A stretch of DNA of 64,000 bases from Ananas comosus (Eukaryota; Streptophyta; Magnoliopsida; Poales; Bromeliaceae). Location of the stretch: the NCBI RefSeq assembly GCF_001540865.1, contig NC_033625.1:8140728-8204727 (forward strand). Direction: 5' to 3'. The notes below the pieces were generated by a model. It ran no database searches. It saw only the letters and a program-made list of their open reading frames with translations, and was not told the DNA's origin. The translations under genes were made by a program, and so were the position numbers. Numbering within the stretch: position 1 is the stretch's first letter; each line of letters begins with the position of its first letter. Below are positions 23,344 to 33,749 of this stretch, piece by piece.

Positions 23344-23893
23344 AGTTAACTAGATAACGTATCGATAAAAACAAGTTTGTTGCCACCCATTGGTTTTCGA
23401 TGGTTGGAAGCCTCCATAATCGCAATAGCACCGTTGAACATGATCTATACCACTTGAAATATTAGAGTCAATTTTATACATTTTCGATATTGTTCTCTTA
23501 TCCATCAAGTGACCAAAATTGAACTGGTTGATAATAAATTATTTGGTAAAGAAAGTGATGATAGGATTTTTAATCAAAGATGCAAGAGTATAGATCTGTT
23601 TTAAATAGCTAAAGAATTTTCTAACCAAAAATTCAATTGATTTGGATTTCTTTACAACCGTTAAACGAAAAACGCTTCATATCGGCATCTAAAATTACAA
23701 TTTTGAAAACCTTTGAGATTATTGAACAAATATGTGCAAGATTTGAAATTTGATTTCGTAACACTTAAAGTGATATAGATTATGTTCAATCGATGTCGAC
23801 TTATCATTTGAGGCTCACATCATTCGAAAACAAAATGGTCGGTAAACGACAGGTCGTTTGCTAAAGATAGATTCTGCCTACTATCGTTTGCCT
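23344..23893. mobile_element. TIR element, family M3 copy
   Basis: Left AGTTAACTAGATAACGTATC and right TCTGCCTACTATCGTTTG are worn. The internal M3 order (GTTCTCTTATCCATCAAGTG, TTTACAACCGTTAAACG) is clear. Confidence 0.6.
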
Positions 23894-23896
23894 ATA

Positions 23897-23986
23897 TATC
23901 ATATATATATATATAATATATATATATATTATATTATATATAATTATAATATATATATTATATATATATATTTATATATATAGGTT

Positions 23987-24052
<66 letters not shown>

Positions 24053-24104
24053 ATACATATACATATGTATGTATATATACATATACATATATATATATAT
24101 ATAT
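23897..24104. repeat. (TA)n and hexamer (GTATAT)n tract
   Basis: TA-rich from about 23897. Around 23990-24050 the hexamer GTATAT repeats about ten times. It then inverts to ATATAC units (24051-24090), making a palindromic tract that can form a cruciform. Confidence 0.85.
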
Positions 24105-24330
24105 AGAATTGAGCTCCTATGCTTTTAAAAGTACCAAGTTATTGGTGCTTGCAGATTTTTAGCTATTGGATTAAAAGATATGCGGTTAAGATGATGTGGG
24201 CCCCCTAGGGTTTAGTGGGTGGTTGGTTGAATAGTATAATCTAATGGTTGAAAATGATCCGAGGAGTAGATCTAACGGTAAAAAACTTACAAGCACCAAG
24301 TGCTTGGTACTTTTACGAGCACCATAGCTG

Positions 24331-24335
<5 letters not shown>
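24105..24335. mobile_element. TIR element, family M2, clean copy
   Basis: Left AGAATTGAGCTCCTATGCTT, followed by TTAAAAGTACCAAG; right end complement (CACCATAGCTGGACTC). The inside has GATGATGTGGGCCCCCTAGG and GGTTGGTTGAATAGTATAAT, matching 12714-12952. Bounded by (TA)n on the left and (CT)n(TA)n on the right. Confidence 0.8.
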
Positions 24336-24390
<55 letters not shown>

Positions 24391-24391
<1 letters not shown>

Positions 24392-24910
24392 GTTGAGCTA
24401 GAATACTAATGATAGTAAACGAGCCGTTTTACTACCAATTTGTTTTCGATGATAGAGCTTCCAAATTGACGATCGGCTCCGTTAAATATGATCTAAACCA
24501 TTTAAACTACCTAGAAATCAAATTTCACGCACTTCGATATTGTTCTTTTATCCATCAAGTGAACAGAAAAATGAATAGCTGAAAATGAATTCAATTGATT
24601 TTATCCATCAAGAGTATAGATCTTGTTTTAAATAGTTTAAAGAATATTCTAACAAAAATTCAATTGATTTGGATATCTTTACGCCGTTAAACGAGAAAAC
24701 GCCTTTTATCTACCATTAAAATTACAAATTTTGAAACCCTTTGATCATTAGGCAAATGATGTCGAAAAGATTTGAAATTTGATTTCTAAACACTTCAAGT
24801 TGTATAGATCATGTTCAACGGAGCCGATCATCAATTTGGAAGCTCTATCATCGAAAATAAATAGGTAGTAAAATGGCTCGTTTACTACTGATAGTATTCT
24901 AGCAAAACTC

Positions 24911-24912
<2 letters not shown>
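24391..24912. mobile_element. TIR element, family M3, clean copy
   Basis: Left AGTTGAGCTAGAATACTAAT, followed by GATAGTAAACGAGCCG; right end complementary (CGGCTCGTTTACTACTGATA, then GTATTCTAGC). The arms stay complementary for about 150 bp, including GACGATCGGCTCCGTTAAA against CAACGGAGCCGATCATC. No coding capacity. Confidence 0.85.
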
Positions 24913-24951
<39 letters not shown>

Positions 24952-24955
<4 letters not shown>

Positions 24956-25494
24956 CTAGGCTCCTATACTTTCGAAAGTACGGAGGCCTCCGTGCTTGTA
25001 AGTTGTTTTCAATGATGGGACGTCCGATTCGGCGATTGGTTCTGTTAAACATGATCTACGCTATTGTAACTATCTAGAAACCAAATTTCATAATTTTTTG
25101 ACTTCGTTTGCCTATTGAACGAGTAGCCTCAAATTGAACGACTGAAAATAAAAATCTCATAAAAAATAGTGATAAATGACTCAAATTTCAAATCAGAAGT
25201 ATTGCTCTTGCTCTTGATGTTAAGTAGAATTTTCGATTAATGTTTCATGTAATTTGGATACTTCTACACCGTTGAACTTAAAAATGTGTCACATCGGCCG
25301 TTAAAATAGTCATTTTGAGACCCTGTGATCGCTTGGTAGATGATGTCGAAAAATTATAAAATTTGGTTTCTAGATAGTTCCAATAGCATAGATTATGCCT
25401 AACGGAGCCGATGGTCGAATTGGATGTCCTATCATAGTAAACAACTTACAAGTACAGAGGCCTCCGTACTTTCGAAAGCACGGGAGACGTACTC
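24952..25494. mobile_element. TIR element, family M4, clean copy
   Basis: Left AGAGCTAGGCTCCTATACTT, followed by TCGAAAGTACGGAGGCC; right mirrored (GGCCTCCGTACTTTCGAAAG). It stands head to tail with the M3 copy, separated only by about 40 bp of TA. Confidence 0.85.
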
Positions 25495-25511
25495 TATGTA
25501 TGTATATATAT

Positions 25512-26552
25512 AGGGTAAATTACATACTCGGAGTCCTCACATTTTCATCAAATTTCACTTGTGAGTGCCCACCGTTTTTTTTTGCAATGAGTCCCTAATC
25601 ATTTTGATTTCATTACAATTAGGTCCCAACCGTTAAAAAACTGTTAGCAATTAATCGGATCGCTACTCATCAGGCCTTTGCATACTCTTTTGGCATGTCA
25701 ATTAGGTCCTAAACAATTTGCACATTTTTCATTAGTCCGTAATAAAACAATTTCAAATTTTAAATTAAATCAAAATATATTAAAATTAAAATTTTAACCT
25801 AACGAGAAATTAGAATTTTGAATTTGATTAAAACTAATAAAATTTGAATGGAAATTAAAATTAAATTAAAATTTTAATTGATCTAAATTTTGAATTCAAA
25901 ATTAAAATTGATTTTGATTTTGATATTCAATTTACATTTAAAATAAGAATTTGAAACCGTAAAGTAAATTTAAAATAATGAATTAAATTAAAATCATATT
26001 CAATTAATTTGATTTTAAATTTAATTTGAATTAAAATTTAATTTGAATTTAAACTGATCAAATTCACATTTAGAATTTGAAATCAAATCGACGTTTTGAA
26101 ATTTAAATTAGAATTGTATAATCCAAATGTAATTGAATTAAATTTAAAATTTAAAAATTAAAATACAAAATAGAATTTGAATTTCAATTTAAAATTTGAT
26201 TCAAAATTAAAAAAAATTAAAATTTAATCTTAAATTAATTTTTTTTAAATTTAAAATTTAAATTGGTTAATTACACCAATTGGTCCTCAACCTGTCACCA
26301 TTTTCAATAATTCCCAAACTTTTTTTTTGCAATTCCGTTGACAGCAGCGCCAACCGTGTGACTTGACATGGGCGCGCATCAGTGGCCTGACGGGGTTGAC
26401 GGTAGCATTTTTCGTCAATTTTAACAGGCTATCGAACTGGCTTGGACTTAATTGAAATAAAACAAAAAGATAGGGAGCTTGATTGCAAGAAAAAAAAAGG
26501 TTGGGGCCTAAATTAAAAATATGGTTAGGACACATTGGGTATTACCCTATAA
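25512..26552. mobile_element. Large MITE with AGGGTAAATTAC ends and AT-only core
   Basis: Left end AGGGTAAATTACATACTCGG; right end GGGTATTACCCT. Both arms carry text about weakly conserved flank blocks (AATTAGGTCC). The core, 25745-26270, is nearly pure AAATT/AATTT permutations. Flanked by TATA on both sides. The open frame at 26287-26535 on the minus strand is not a recognised protein. Confidence 0.55.
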
Positions 26553-26607
26553 TGATATTATATATACTATATATAATAATATATAATGATATTCTATATG
26601 CTTATAT

Positions 26608-27156
26608 AGAGTGAGGCTACTATTGCTATCGTAAGCACGGAGCCTCCGTGGCTTCAGCTCATTCGATTTTGCGGACTTTCGAATCATCGTCGGCATTCGT
26701 TTAAATGATCTAGATATTTGATATGTTACCTAGACAATAAATTTTAGATTACGATATCATTTCTAGTGAACGAAGGGGCTTAAAATCAATGGGTGAAAAT
26801 AAAAATCTACACTAAATGTGATAATATGGACTTAAAAAATATTAAATCAAGATATTGATCTTGTTTATTAGTATACAAAATTTCTTAATCAAAATTTCAC
26901 GGATTGATATTTTACAACCGTTAAACTTCCAAACGTTCATACGACATTAAAATTTGTTGATTATGAGCCCATCAACTCACTAGCAAATGATATCGAAAAA
27001 TAATAAATTTAATTTTCTACGTACTTGGGAAATACTGCTAGATCAAGTTTAACAGGGTCATCGCTTGTCACACCCCACCCCTCCTCCCCCTTCCGAATCG
27101 CAACTCAAACAAGCTAGGAGGCTACTACCCGTCACCATACAATAGACCTCACTCGA
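26608..27156. mobile_element. TIR element, family M6 copy
   Basis: Left AGAGTGAGGCTACTATTGCT, followed by ATCGTAAGCACGGAGCC, matches 22729. The right arm (CTAGATCAAGTTTAAC, then AGACCTCACTCG) is disturbed by a C-rich stretch near 27070-27100. Many one-base indels relative to the sister copy. Confidence 0.55.
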
Positions 27157-28239
27157 ATATATAACACTATATAAATATAAATATATATATATATATAATT
27201 GTATATTATATATTTTATACTGATATAATTTATATTATAATAATATATGGTGTTGCTGTTGTTGTGTGTAACGCTTGGTCAGTGTGTGTGTGTGATTGTG
27301 TGTGTGTACAGGCAAAGGTACTATCCAGCCTGAATTAAAAATAAAAGAACAATAGTCCAACACAGTACGTAACCAAGATGTAATAACCATGTCTCATAAT
27401 GAAATATAAAAAAAAGAAAGCAATGAACTACGCGCTTACACGCTCGCGCTCGCCGCCGTTGCCTGCTCGCTCTTTGCCCCTCGCCACCCATTCCCTCCCT
27501 TTCCCCCTCTTGCCTGTGCTCCTCCGTGTCTCCCTCGCCCTTTTTGCTCACACTCGGTCTCTGCGCCGTTTGCTCTTTCCCCGTCGCCCCTCCCCCCTTG
27601 CTTTCCATTTTTGCTCCCACCTTTTTCTCTCTCCTCTGTTTGCTCCTATGCTTCTGCTGCGCCAGCCTCTCTCTCTTGTTCCCGCCGTTTTTTTCTGCCG
27701 TGTCCTCCTTTTGCCGCTCTTCCGCTGCCTTTGCTCCTCCCTATCTTACCTCTTCTACCCCTGTGGTCTCCCCTTCTCCTTGTGTCGGTCCTTCCCGTGC
27801 GCTTCTCCCTATTGCCGTTCCGCTCGTTTCCCAGCCCCTTGCTCGGCCCCTGCTCCCTCCTCTTTCATCGCTGTCCCGGCCTCTCTCTCTCTCTCTCTAT
27901 CGAGACATGCAGCCTGCGCGCGCGCGCGCGCGCGCGTAGCCGCCGCGCCCGCGCGCCTCCCTGGCCTCCTCTTCCTCGCCCCTGTTGGATGCTCTTCCTT
28001 TTCTGACCTTGGCGTTTCCCTCTGTGCGGTCGGCCTGTGGGCCCTCGGGTTGCGTGGGTGTTGGTTGCATAGTCTCACTCCCCGCCTTGCCCTTGCTCCC
28101 CCCGGTCTCCCGGCCGCACCTGCTAGTCCCTCTTCGTGCTCTGACGCCCCCCGCAGGCCTATGCTCTCTCTCTCTCTCTCTCTCCTCTCCCTTCGTTCCT
28201 CCCTCCTCCTCTCACTCTCTCTCTCTCTCTCATATCTCT
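27157..28239. repeat. TA, GT and long pyrimidine-rich low-complexity tract
   Basis: (TA)n, then (GT)n at about 27282-27308, then about 800 bp (27430-28239) of C/T-dominated, GC-rich sequence. The tract includes (CG)n at 27917-27936 and (CT)n runs at 27882-27899, 28162-28185 and 28213-28230. Open frames of 280, 137 and 131 codons overlap in all three forward frames with Ser/Leu/Pro/Arg-only composition, so none is credible as a protein. It ends exactly at the left end of an M3 element. Confidence 0.6.
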
Positions 28240-28780
28240 GAGTTTTGCTAGAATACTATCAGTAGTAAACGAGCCGTTTTACTACCTGTTTATTTTCGAT
28301 GATAGAGCTTCCAAATTGACGATCGGCTCCGTTGAACATGATCTATACCACTTGAAGTGTTTAGAAATTAAATTTCAAATCTTTTCGACATCATTTGCCT
28401 AATGATCAAAGGGTTTCAAAATTTATAATTTTAATAGTCGATAAGAGGCATTTTCTCGTTTAACGGCGTAAAGATATTCAAATCAATTAAATTTTTGTTA
28501 GAAAATTCTTTAAACTATTTAAAACAAAATCTATACTCTTGATCTTGATTACAAGACTCCTATCATCATTTTTTAAAGAATATTCATTTTCAGCCATTCA
28601 TTTTTCTGTTAACTTGATGGATAAAAGAACAATATCGAAAGTGCGTGAAATTTGATTTCTAGGTAGTTTAAATGGTTTAGATCATATTTAACGGAGCCGA
28701 TCGTTAATTTGAAAGCTCTATCATCGAAAACAAATCGGTAGTAAAACGGCTCGTTTACTCTCGATAGTATTCTAGCTCAA

Positions 28781-28784
<4 letters not shown>
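28240..28784. mobile_element. TIR element, family M3, clean copy
   Basis: Left GAGTTTTGCTAGAATACTAT and right end complement (GTATTCTAGCTCAACTCT). The M3 internal order is inverted relative to 24391-24912, showing both orientations occur. Followed by (TA)n. Confidence 0.8.
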
Positions 28785-28810
<26 letters not shown>

Positions 28811-28814
<4 letters not shown>

Positions 28815-29103
28815 CAGTACTGCTGTGCTCTCAGGAGTATGGAGCCCTCCGTGCTCCTAAACCGTTTTCAATGATGGAATTTTTGAATCGACGATCGGCT
28901 CCGTTAGACTTGATCTAGCGTAATTGAAGTTTCTAGAAAATAATTTTTGTGATTTTTTAATATCATTTACCTAGTGATCGAAAGGGTTCAAAATCAATAA
29001 TTTTTAATGGTTGATATCTGCCGTTTTCAAGTTTAACGGTGTAGAAGTATTCAAATCAGATAAAATTTTGATACAAAATTCTTTATACTATCTACAACAA
29101 GAC
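28811..29103. mobile_element. M5 element, right half missing
   Basis: Starts AGAGCAGTACTGCTGTGCTC and matches M5 through CTACAACAAGA, after which the sequence is unrelated. It is 3'-truncated relative to 18192-18709. Confidence 0.7.
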
Positions 29104-30015
29104 TACTAATATTTAGATTTTATGCAAACCTAAATGCAAAGAGATCTATATTTTATGAATTTTAATTATTAGATCAAGATTTTTTTTTTTTTTTTTCTTT
29201 CAACTTTTCACCAAATAGTAGGACTGGTAATCTAACTTGCTACTTGCCAGGCAGCTCGCGTTTAGCTTGATGATAGTCATATTAGAGATAATATATAGTT
29301 TGCTGTTGTTGCTATAGTTGCCATCATTATATGTTACCTCACGAAAAAAAAAAAAAAGAAAAAAAAAAGAAATAACATTACAGGCAATTGCAAAGGTACT
29401 ATAAACTCTAATATTAATACTTATTCTGAAAGCACTGGGTTCCTTTACTATATGCCTTTCAGCGAAAGGCTTCATGTTTTTATCTACACATCTGATTAAT
29501 ATGTCCTTGCATTCTTACAATATTATATAATCCAGAGCAAGCCATGTTTGGTAAGAGGTTATGCATCAAAATCAATTTGTGCCCATTCCCATCATTCCCA
29601 TCCAAAGGATAAGAGTGCAAGGACAAAACATAAATAGGAGAAGCAAACATCAAGTAGCTAAGAGGTCATCTTCAATGTGGGTGCGTGTAGAAAATGACTT
29701 GGAAAAGCTATGTGCATGGAATCTTCTATTGCTCCATCCAAAGGGCCCATGCTTGGTTCTATCCCTTTTCTAGTGTAAAATTACATTGTTTGTTCCGAAA
29801 CTTTTATTAGATTTTGATATTTGATAACTAAGAATCCAGAGCCTCAAAGTTCTTTGCCTTAGTACGTAACTCACAATAAAAAACTTAAAAAAAAAAAAAA
29901 AACATTTCATGCTCCTGGCTTGCTTGTTCGTATATATGTTCGTTAGAAATCTATTGGCTCTGTATCCAATCCAAACTTTTGATTCAATAGTTTAATTTTT
30001 CAATATAAAAAAATA
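29104..30015. other. Intergenic sequence, nothing recognised
   Basis: Contains T (29171-29187) and A (29344-29368, 29887-29902) homopolymer runs. Small open frames at 29200-29475 on the minus strand and 29561-29773 on the plus strand have no recognisable domain. No RNA gene seen. Confidence 0.4.
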
Positions 30016-30286
30016 GGTAAATTGTATTGTTATCTTCTGAACTTTTGGCGAAGTTTCACATTACCTCTCGAACTCCTAAAATGGACATCTAACATTCTAA
30101 ACTTTAATATTTCGTTTATGTTACATCTTCTGTCAGTTTTCCGTCAAGCTCCATTAAGCGAAAACTGACAGAAGGAGTAAAACTAATGAAATATTAGAGT
30201 TTAGAGTGTTAGATATCTATTTTAGAAGTTTGGGGGTTAAGTGAAACTCGCCAAAAGTTCAGGAGGTAGCAGTGCAATTTACCCTA
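30016..30286. mobile_element. Palindromic MITE with AGGTAAATTG ends, copy 1
   Basis: Left GGTAAATTGTATTG and TGAACTTTTGGCGAAGTTTC are mirrored on the right (GAAACTCGCCAAAAGTTCAG, GCAATTTACC). The centre is a short inverted repeat around AACTGACAGAAGG. Nearly the whole 270 bp folds on itself. A sister copy is at 30934-31202. Confidence 0.75.
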
Positions 30287-30933
30287 TAGAACTTTTGACT
30301 ATAAATTATTTTATTATAATATGTTACTTATGGATTGACTACTAACCCTCAAGTTAATGATCATACTTGATTTTAAATTTATATATATTTTTATCCTAAA
30401 ATAAATTATACCACAATTTATCCTATATTTTATTGTAATAAAATAAAAGCGAAAGAAATAAATTAGAGTGGCTTAAAGATAAAAAAAGTGCGATACTAAC
30501 TACCTACGATACTCGAACACTCTACTGTCCTGATGTACTCGCTAATATGATTGATTTACAATAGGTGTTCTCACTCGAATATAGAGATTTTAATACTCAG
30601 TTAATTTTCTGTAGTACTCGTTTGTCCCTTTTATCTTTAGAAGTATTGTTCTAAAAAATACACTTATTTTCTATGAAATTATGCAATGTAATTTTATTGT
30701 AGTTTAACATAAAATTTTTGTACTTCATTTCAGCCAATTAAAAAATTTTAATATAAAAATATAAAATAATATTTTATAATACTTTAGAACATTGCTTCTA
30801 AAGTATGATAAATTATGGTATGATTTATTTTAGGATAAAAAATATATATATATTCAAAATCAAGTATGATTACTAACTTGAGTTTTAGTAGTCAATCCAT
30901 AAGTAACATATTATAATAAAATAATTTATAGTT

Positions 30934-31202
30934 GACGTAAATTGCATTGGTACCCCCTGAACTTTTGGCGAGTTTTACTTAACCCCCAAAACTCCTAAAA
31001 TAGACATCTAATACCATAAACTCTAATATTTCATTTGTTTTACCTCTTCTGTCAGTTTCCGGTTAACGGAGTTTAACGGAAACTGACGGAAGGGGTAATA
31101 TGAACGAAGTATTAGAGTTTAGGATTATATGTCCATTTTAGAAGTTCGAGGGGTAAAGTGAAACTTCGTCAAAAGTTCAGGAGGTAACAATACAATTTAC
31201 CC
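30934..31202. mobile_element. Palindromic MITE with AGGTAAATTG ends, copy 2
   Basis: Same family as 30016-30286. GTAAATTGCATTGGTACCCC and TGAACTTTTGGCGAGTTT on the left are mirrored on the right as AAAAGTTCAGGAGG and CAATTTACCC. Confidence 0.75.
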
Positions 31203-32947
31203 ATAAAAAAATTATAATTTAACAAATTGTAGGATGGAAATGTGAAAGCAAAAATCCGGGTGGATAGATACGGAGTACGTAATTCAAAAATATACTGGGT
31301 CTAGCCAATAATTTTATCAACTGTTGTATAATAGAGCAGAAGCTAATGAAGGGTAATTTAAGTTATATAAGTTCTTAGGCAAATGAAATTCAAACCTAGA
31401 ATACCCAAAATAAAGATCTGAATTATTAAATGTGATAAAAAAAATGGTAAAATGCATACTTATACAGGTTCACAGATTTTAAAAATTGATTTCTTATGCA
31501 TCAATATCCGAAATTTTCAAAAAAGGGCAATACTAGCTGAAAACTCAAGATATAGATTTTTTTTCTTTAAAAAAAATATAAATTTTCCTTTTTAGGTCCT
31601 GTTTATATTGTAAAACACTTTTACTGGCTCAGATCTTCATTTTGAAACTTTTATAATCATATTTTATCTTGTATAAGAAATATGTAATTTGTGTTGGATT
31701 TTATTAGATTTTTGTAATTTAAAATTTGTTAGGCCTCTTGGGCAGTCCAATAATTAATGGGCCTTACTTGGGAGTCTAACAAAAGTTTCCATCAGTGAGG
31801 TTTAGTTCTACATTGAAAACTAAAAAGATGTTGTTGGTATATATATATTCCTTTATTCTCAAGCTAGTTGCTTGAAAGAAAGTAAGAGTTATGCTCTCGT
31901 TAAACACACGCACGCACGGCACGAGTCTAGCCCGGCCGGCTGGGCGGCGGCATGCGTTCCATACACCTGGTTTATTTTATTTTAATTTTTATTTTTTTGA
32001 TTTTATTTTTATCCTAATACGTATAATCTTAGGCTTATCTTGTTCTACGTACACGACTTTGACGCGTTGAAGTAAGATTCTCGCCTTGATTATATATATT
32101 GGAGGAGGTTGCATGAGTTCAGGAAGAACCCGAGTATGCCTAAACCCTACCTCGTCTTTTTCTGCTTTTTGGCTATTGATCTTTTTCGCTGATTTTTGCT
32201 TTTTTTTTTTTGCTGGATCTGAAGTTTGCTGGATTCGTCTTGCGCCACTTTGAAAGCGTGCCGATGGGGTGGAACATGTATGATCGTTGTATCGCTTGAG
32301 GTAATTGCCAGGAAGCCTCGCACGTGAAGGGACAATTTTGTTTCTAGGACAGCGCTCTGCACGTCTCTATTCACAGGCATTTTTTAAACCTTTTATTTAC
32401 ATTATTTGTTATTTATTTTTTTTCTTGAAATTTTTCTAAATCTGAAATTAAACTTTCGAATTATTTTAAAAAATATTTTAATAAAAGGTCAGAAATATCT
32501 TCCAACAATTTGAACATGTGTAATTCGAATATTCGCCATTTTTAAGAGTTTGAATGATTTAATATTGAACTCGAAAGTTAGGAGACTACTAGTGGGATGC
32601 ACCAACCGATCCTTCCTAAAGTTGGCTTTGCTGAATCAACAAGTTTGGTTTTATATATATGACACCTACTCCAACTTGACTATGCTGGGTTTGGATCCGA
32701 AATGTGAACTTTCTTTGATTGTACCAAACAAGAAGCAGAAGCCGGGTGATTAGTACTGAAAAATTTAATAAGTAAATTACAAGTAAGTTCAGCAGGATGC
32801 AAAATCAATTATGTACCTTCCTATATTAACTTAGACAAAGGACGACAAGTTGGTAGGTAGTATCGACCTACCTGGCTCAGTCACATTCCTATTTGCTACA
32901 ATAGTTTGGAATTTGACGGGTAGAAAAATATTCACACCAACAGTTAG
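31203..32947. other. Intergenic, possible LTR-derived stretch
   Basis: No confident gene. The region 31690-32380 is of mixed composition, with a TATA-like TATATATATTCC at about 31840 and a GC-rich patch at 31905-31960, in the style of an LTR. I could not place matching ends or a target duplication. The open frame 32147-32380 (minus) ends in a Lys/Arg/Gln-rich run from a T-rich strand and shows no domain. Confidence 0.3.
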
Positions 32948-33093
32948 GGCTGACAAATAGGCGAGCCGGCTCTTGTTCTGCTCGCGTTCGGCTTGGTGTT
33001 TGGCTTGCTCGAGCTCGACTCAAAAAAAATTCAAAATTTATTTCAAGCCAAGCATAAGTATTACCGGGCTCGCTCGAATTAGGCTAAAAAGCC
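32948..33093. mobile_element. Short hAT-like MITE (GAGCTCGAGC type)
   Basis: TAGGGCTGACAA on the left and AAAAAGCCCTA on the right are inverted ends. The inside is rich in GAGCC/GCTCG words, as in the elements at 40783-41313 and 48000-48145. About 145 bp. Confidence 0.45.
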
Positions 33094-33356
33094 CTATATA
33101 TATAAAAGAGCAATGCATGTGAGGCTTATTGGAAAAAATCAAATAATTTTTAGTAATTTCTTCTAAAATATTTATTAATTTTAAGTTACTAATAAAATTG
33201 AAATATGGGCTAACTATATCAGTGTTCCCTAATTATTATTGTCCAAATTAATTAGGCTTAATTTGGAAGCATTTTAACAATTTTTAATACACTAAAAAAA
33301 TTTTATTAAGTTCAATTGCCATTCACTATTAAAATTTTAAAAATTTAAAGCATAAG

Positions 33357-33367
<11 letters not shown>

Positions 33368-33415
<48 letters not shown>
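33368..33415. repeat. (TA)n(GA)n microsatellite
   Basis: TA then GA repeats, mirrored by (CT)n(TA)n at 33673-33745 on the other side of the intervening element. Confidence 0.95.
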
Positions 33416-33419
<4 letters not shown>

Positions 33420-33667
33420 GGCTAATGTGCTATTAGGAGCACAATAGTCCTTATGCACCTAACTTACTAACCATCCATCAATTTTGGTTGATGGGTGGGA
33501 TTAAAGAGAGAAGAGAAATTAAGAAGAAATTCAAAGAGAAGAGAAATTGAGACACTCAATTTCTTCTCAATTTCTCTTCTCTCTTTCACTTTATCCATCC
33601 ATTAAAAATAATGGATAATTAGGAAGTAAGGAGCATAAGGACTGCTGTACTCCTAATAGCATAGTAG

Positions 33668-33672
<5 letters not shown>
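33416..33672. mobile_element. Microsatellite-bounded TIR element, family M9
   Basis: Left GTAGGGCTAATGTGCTATTA and right complement (AATAGCATAGTAGTCTAC). The arms continue with GGAGCACAATAGTCCTTATG against CATAAGGACTGCTGTACTCC. The centre is a purine/pyrimidine hairpin (AGAGAAGAGAAATT against AATTTCTCTTCTCT). The flanking microsatellites are themselves mirror-inverted. Confidence 0.8.

Positions 33673-33745
<73 letters not shown>

Positions 33746-33749
<4 letters not shown>

Larger units (their letters stand above)
30016..31202. repeat. Large inverted repeat of about 1.2 kb
   Basis: Sequence at 30290-30435 (TTATTATAATATGTTACTTA, GGATTGACTACTAACC) reappears reverse-complemented at 30805-30933. 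Outside these arms each side carries a palindromic MITE, and towards the centre CTTTAGAAGTATTGTTCTAAA pairs with 30781-30804. The left arm has about 200 bp (30440-30635) without a partner. No coding sequence in the loop. Confidence 0.75.

Noticed and set aside
23990..24100. CRISPR-like regular repeat
   Set aside because: A hexamer microsatellite without spacers, in a plant nuclear context.
27399..28241. 280-codon open frame
   Set aside because: It lies in pyrimidine-rich low-complexity DNA, and the other two forward frames are also open. Composition is Ser/Leu/Pro/Arg with no domain.
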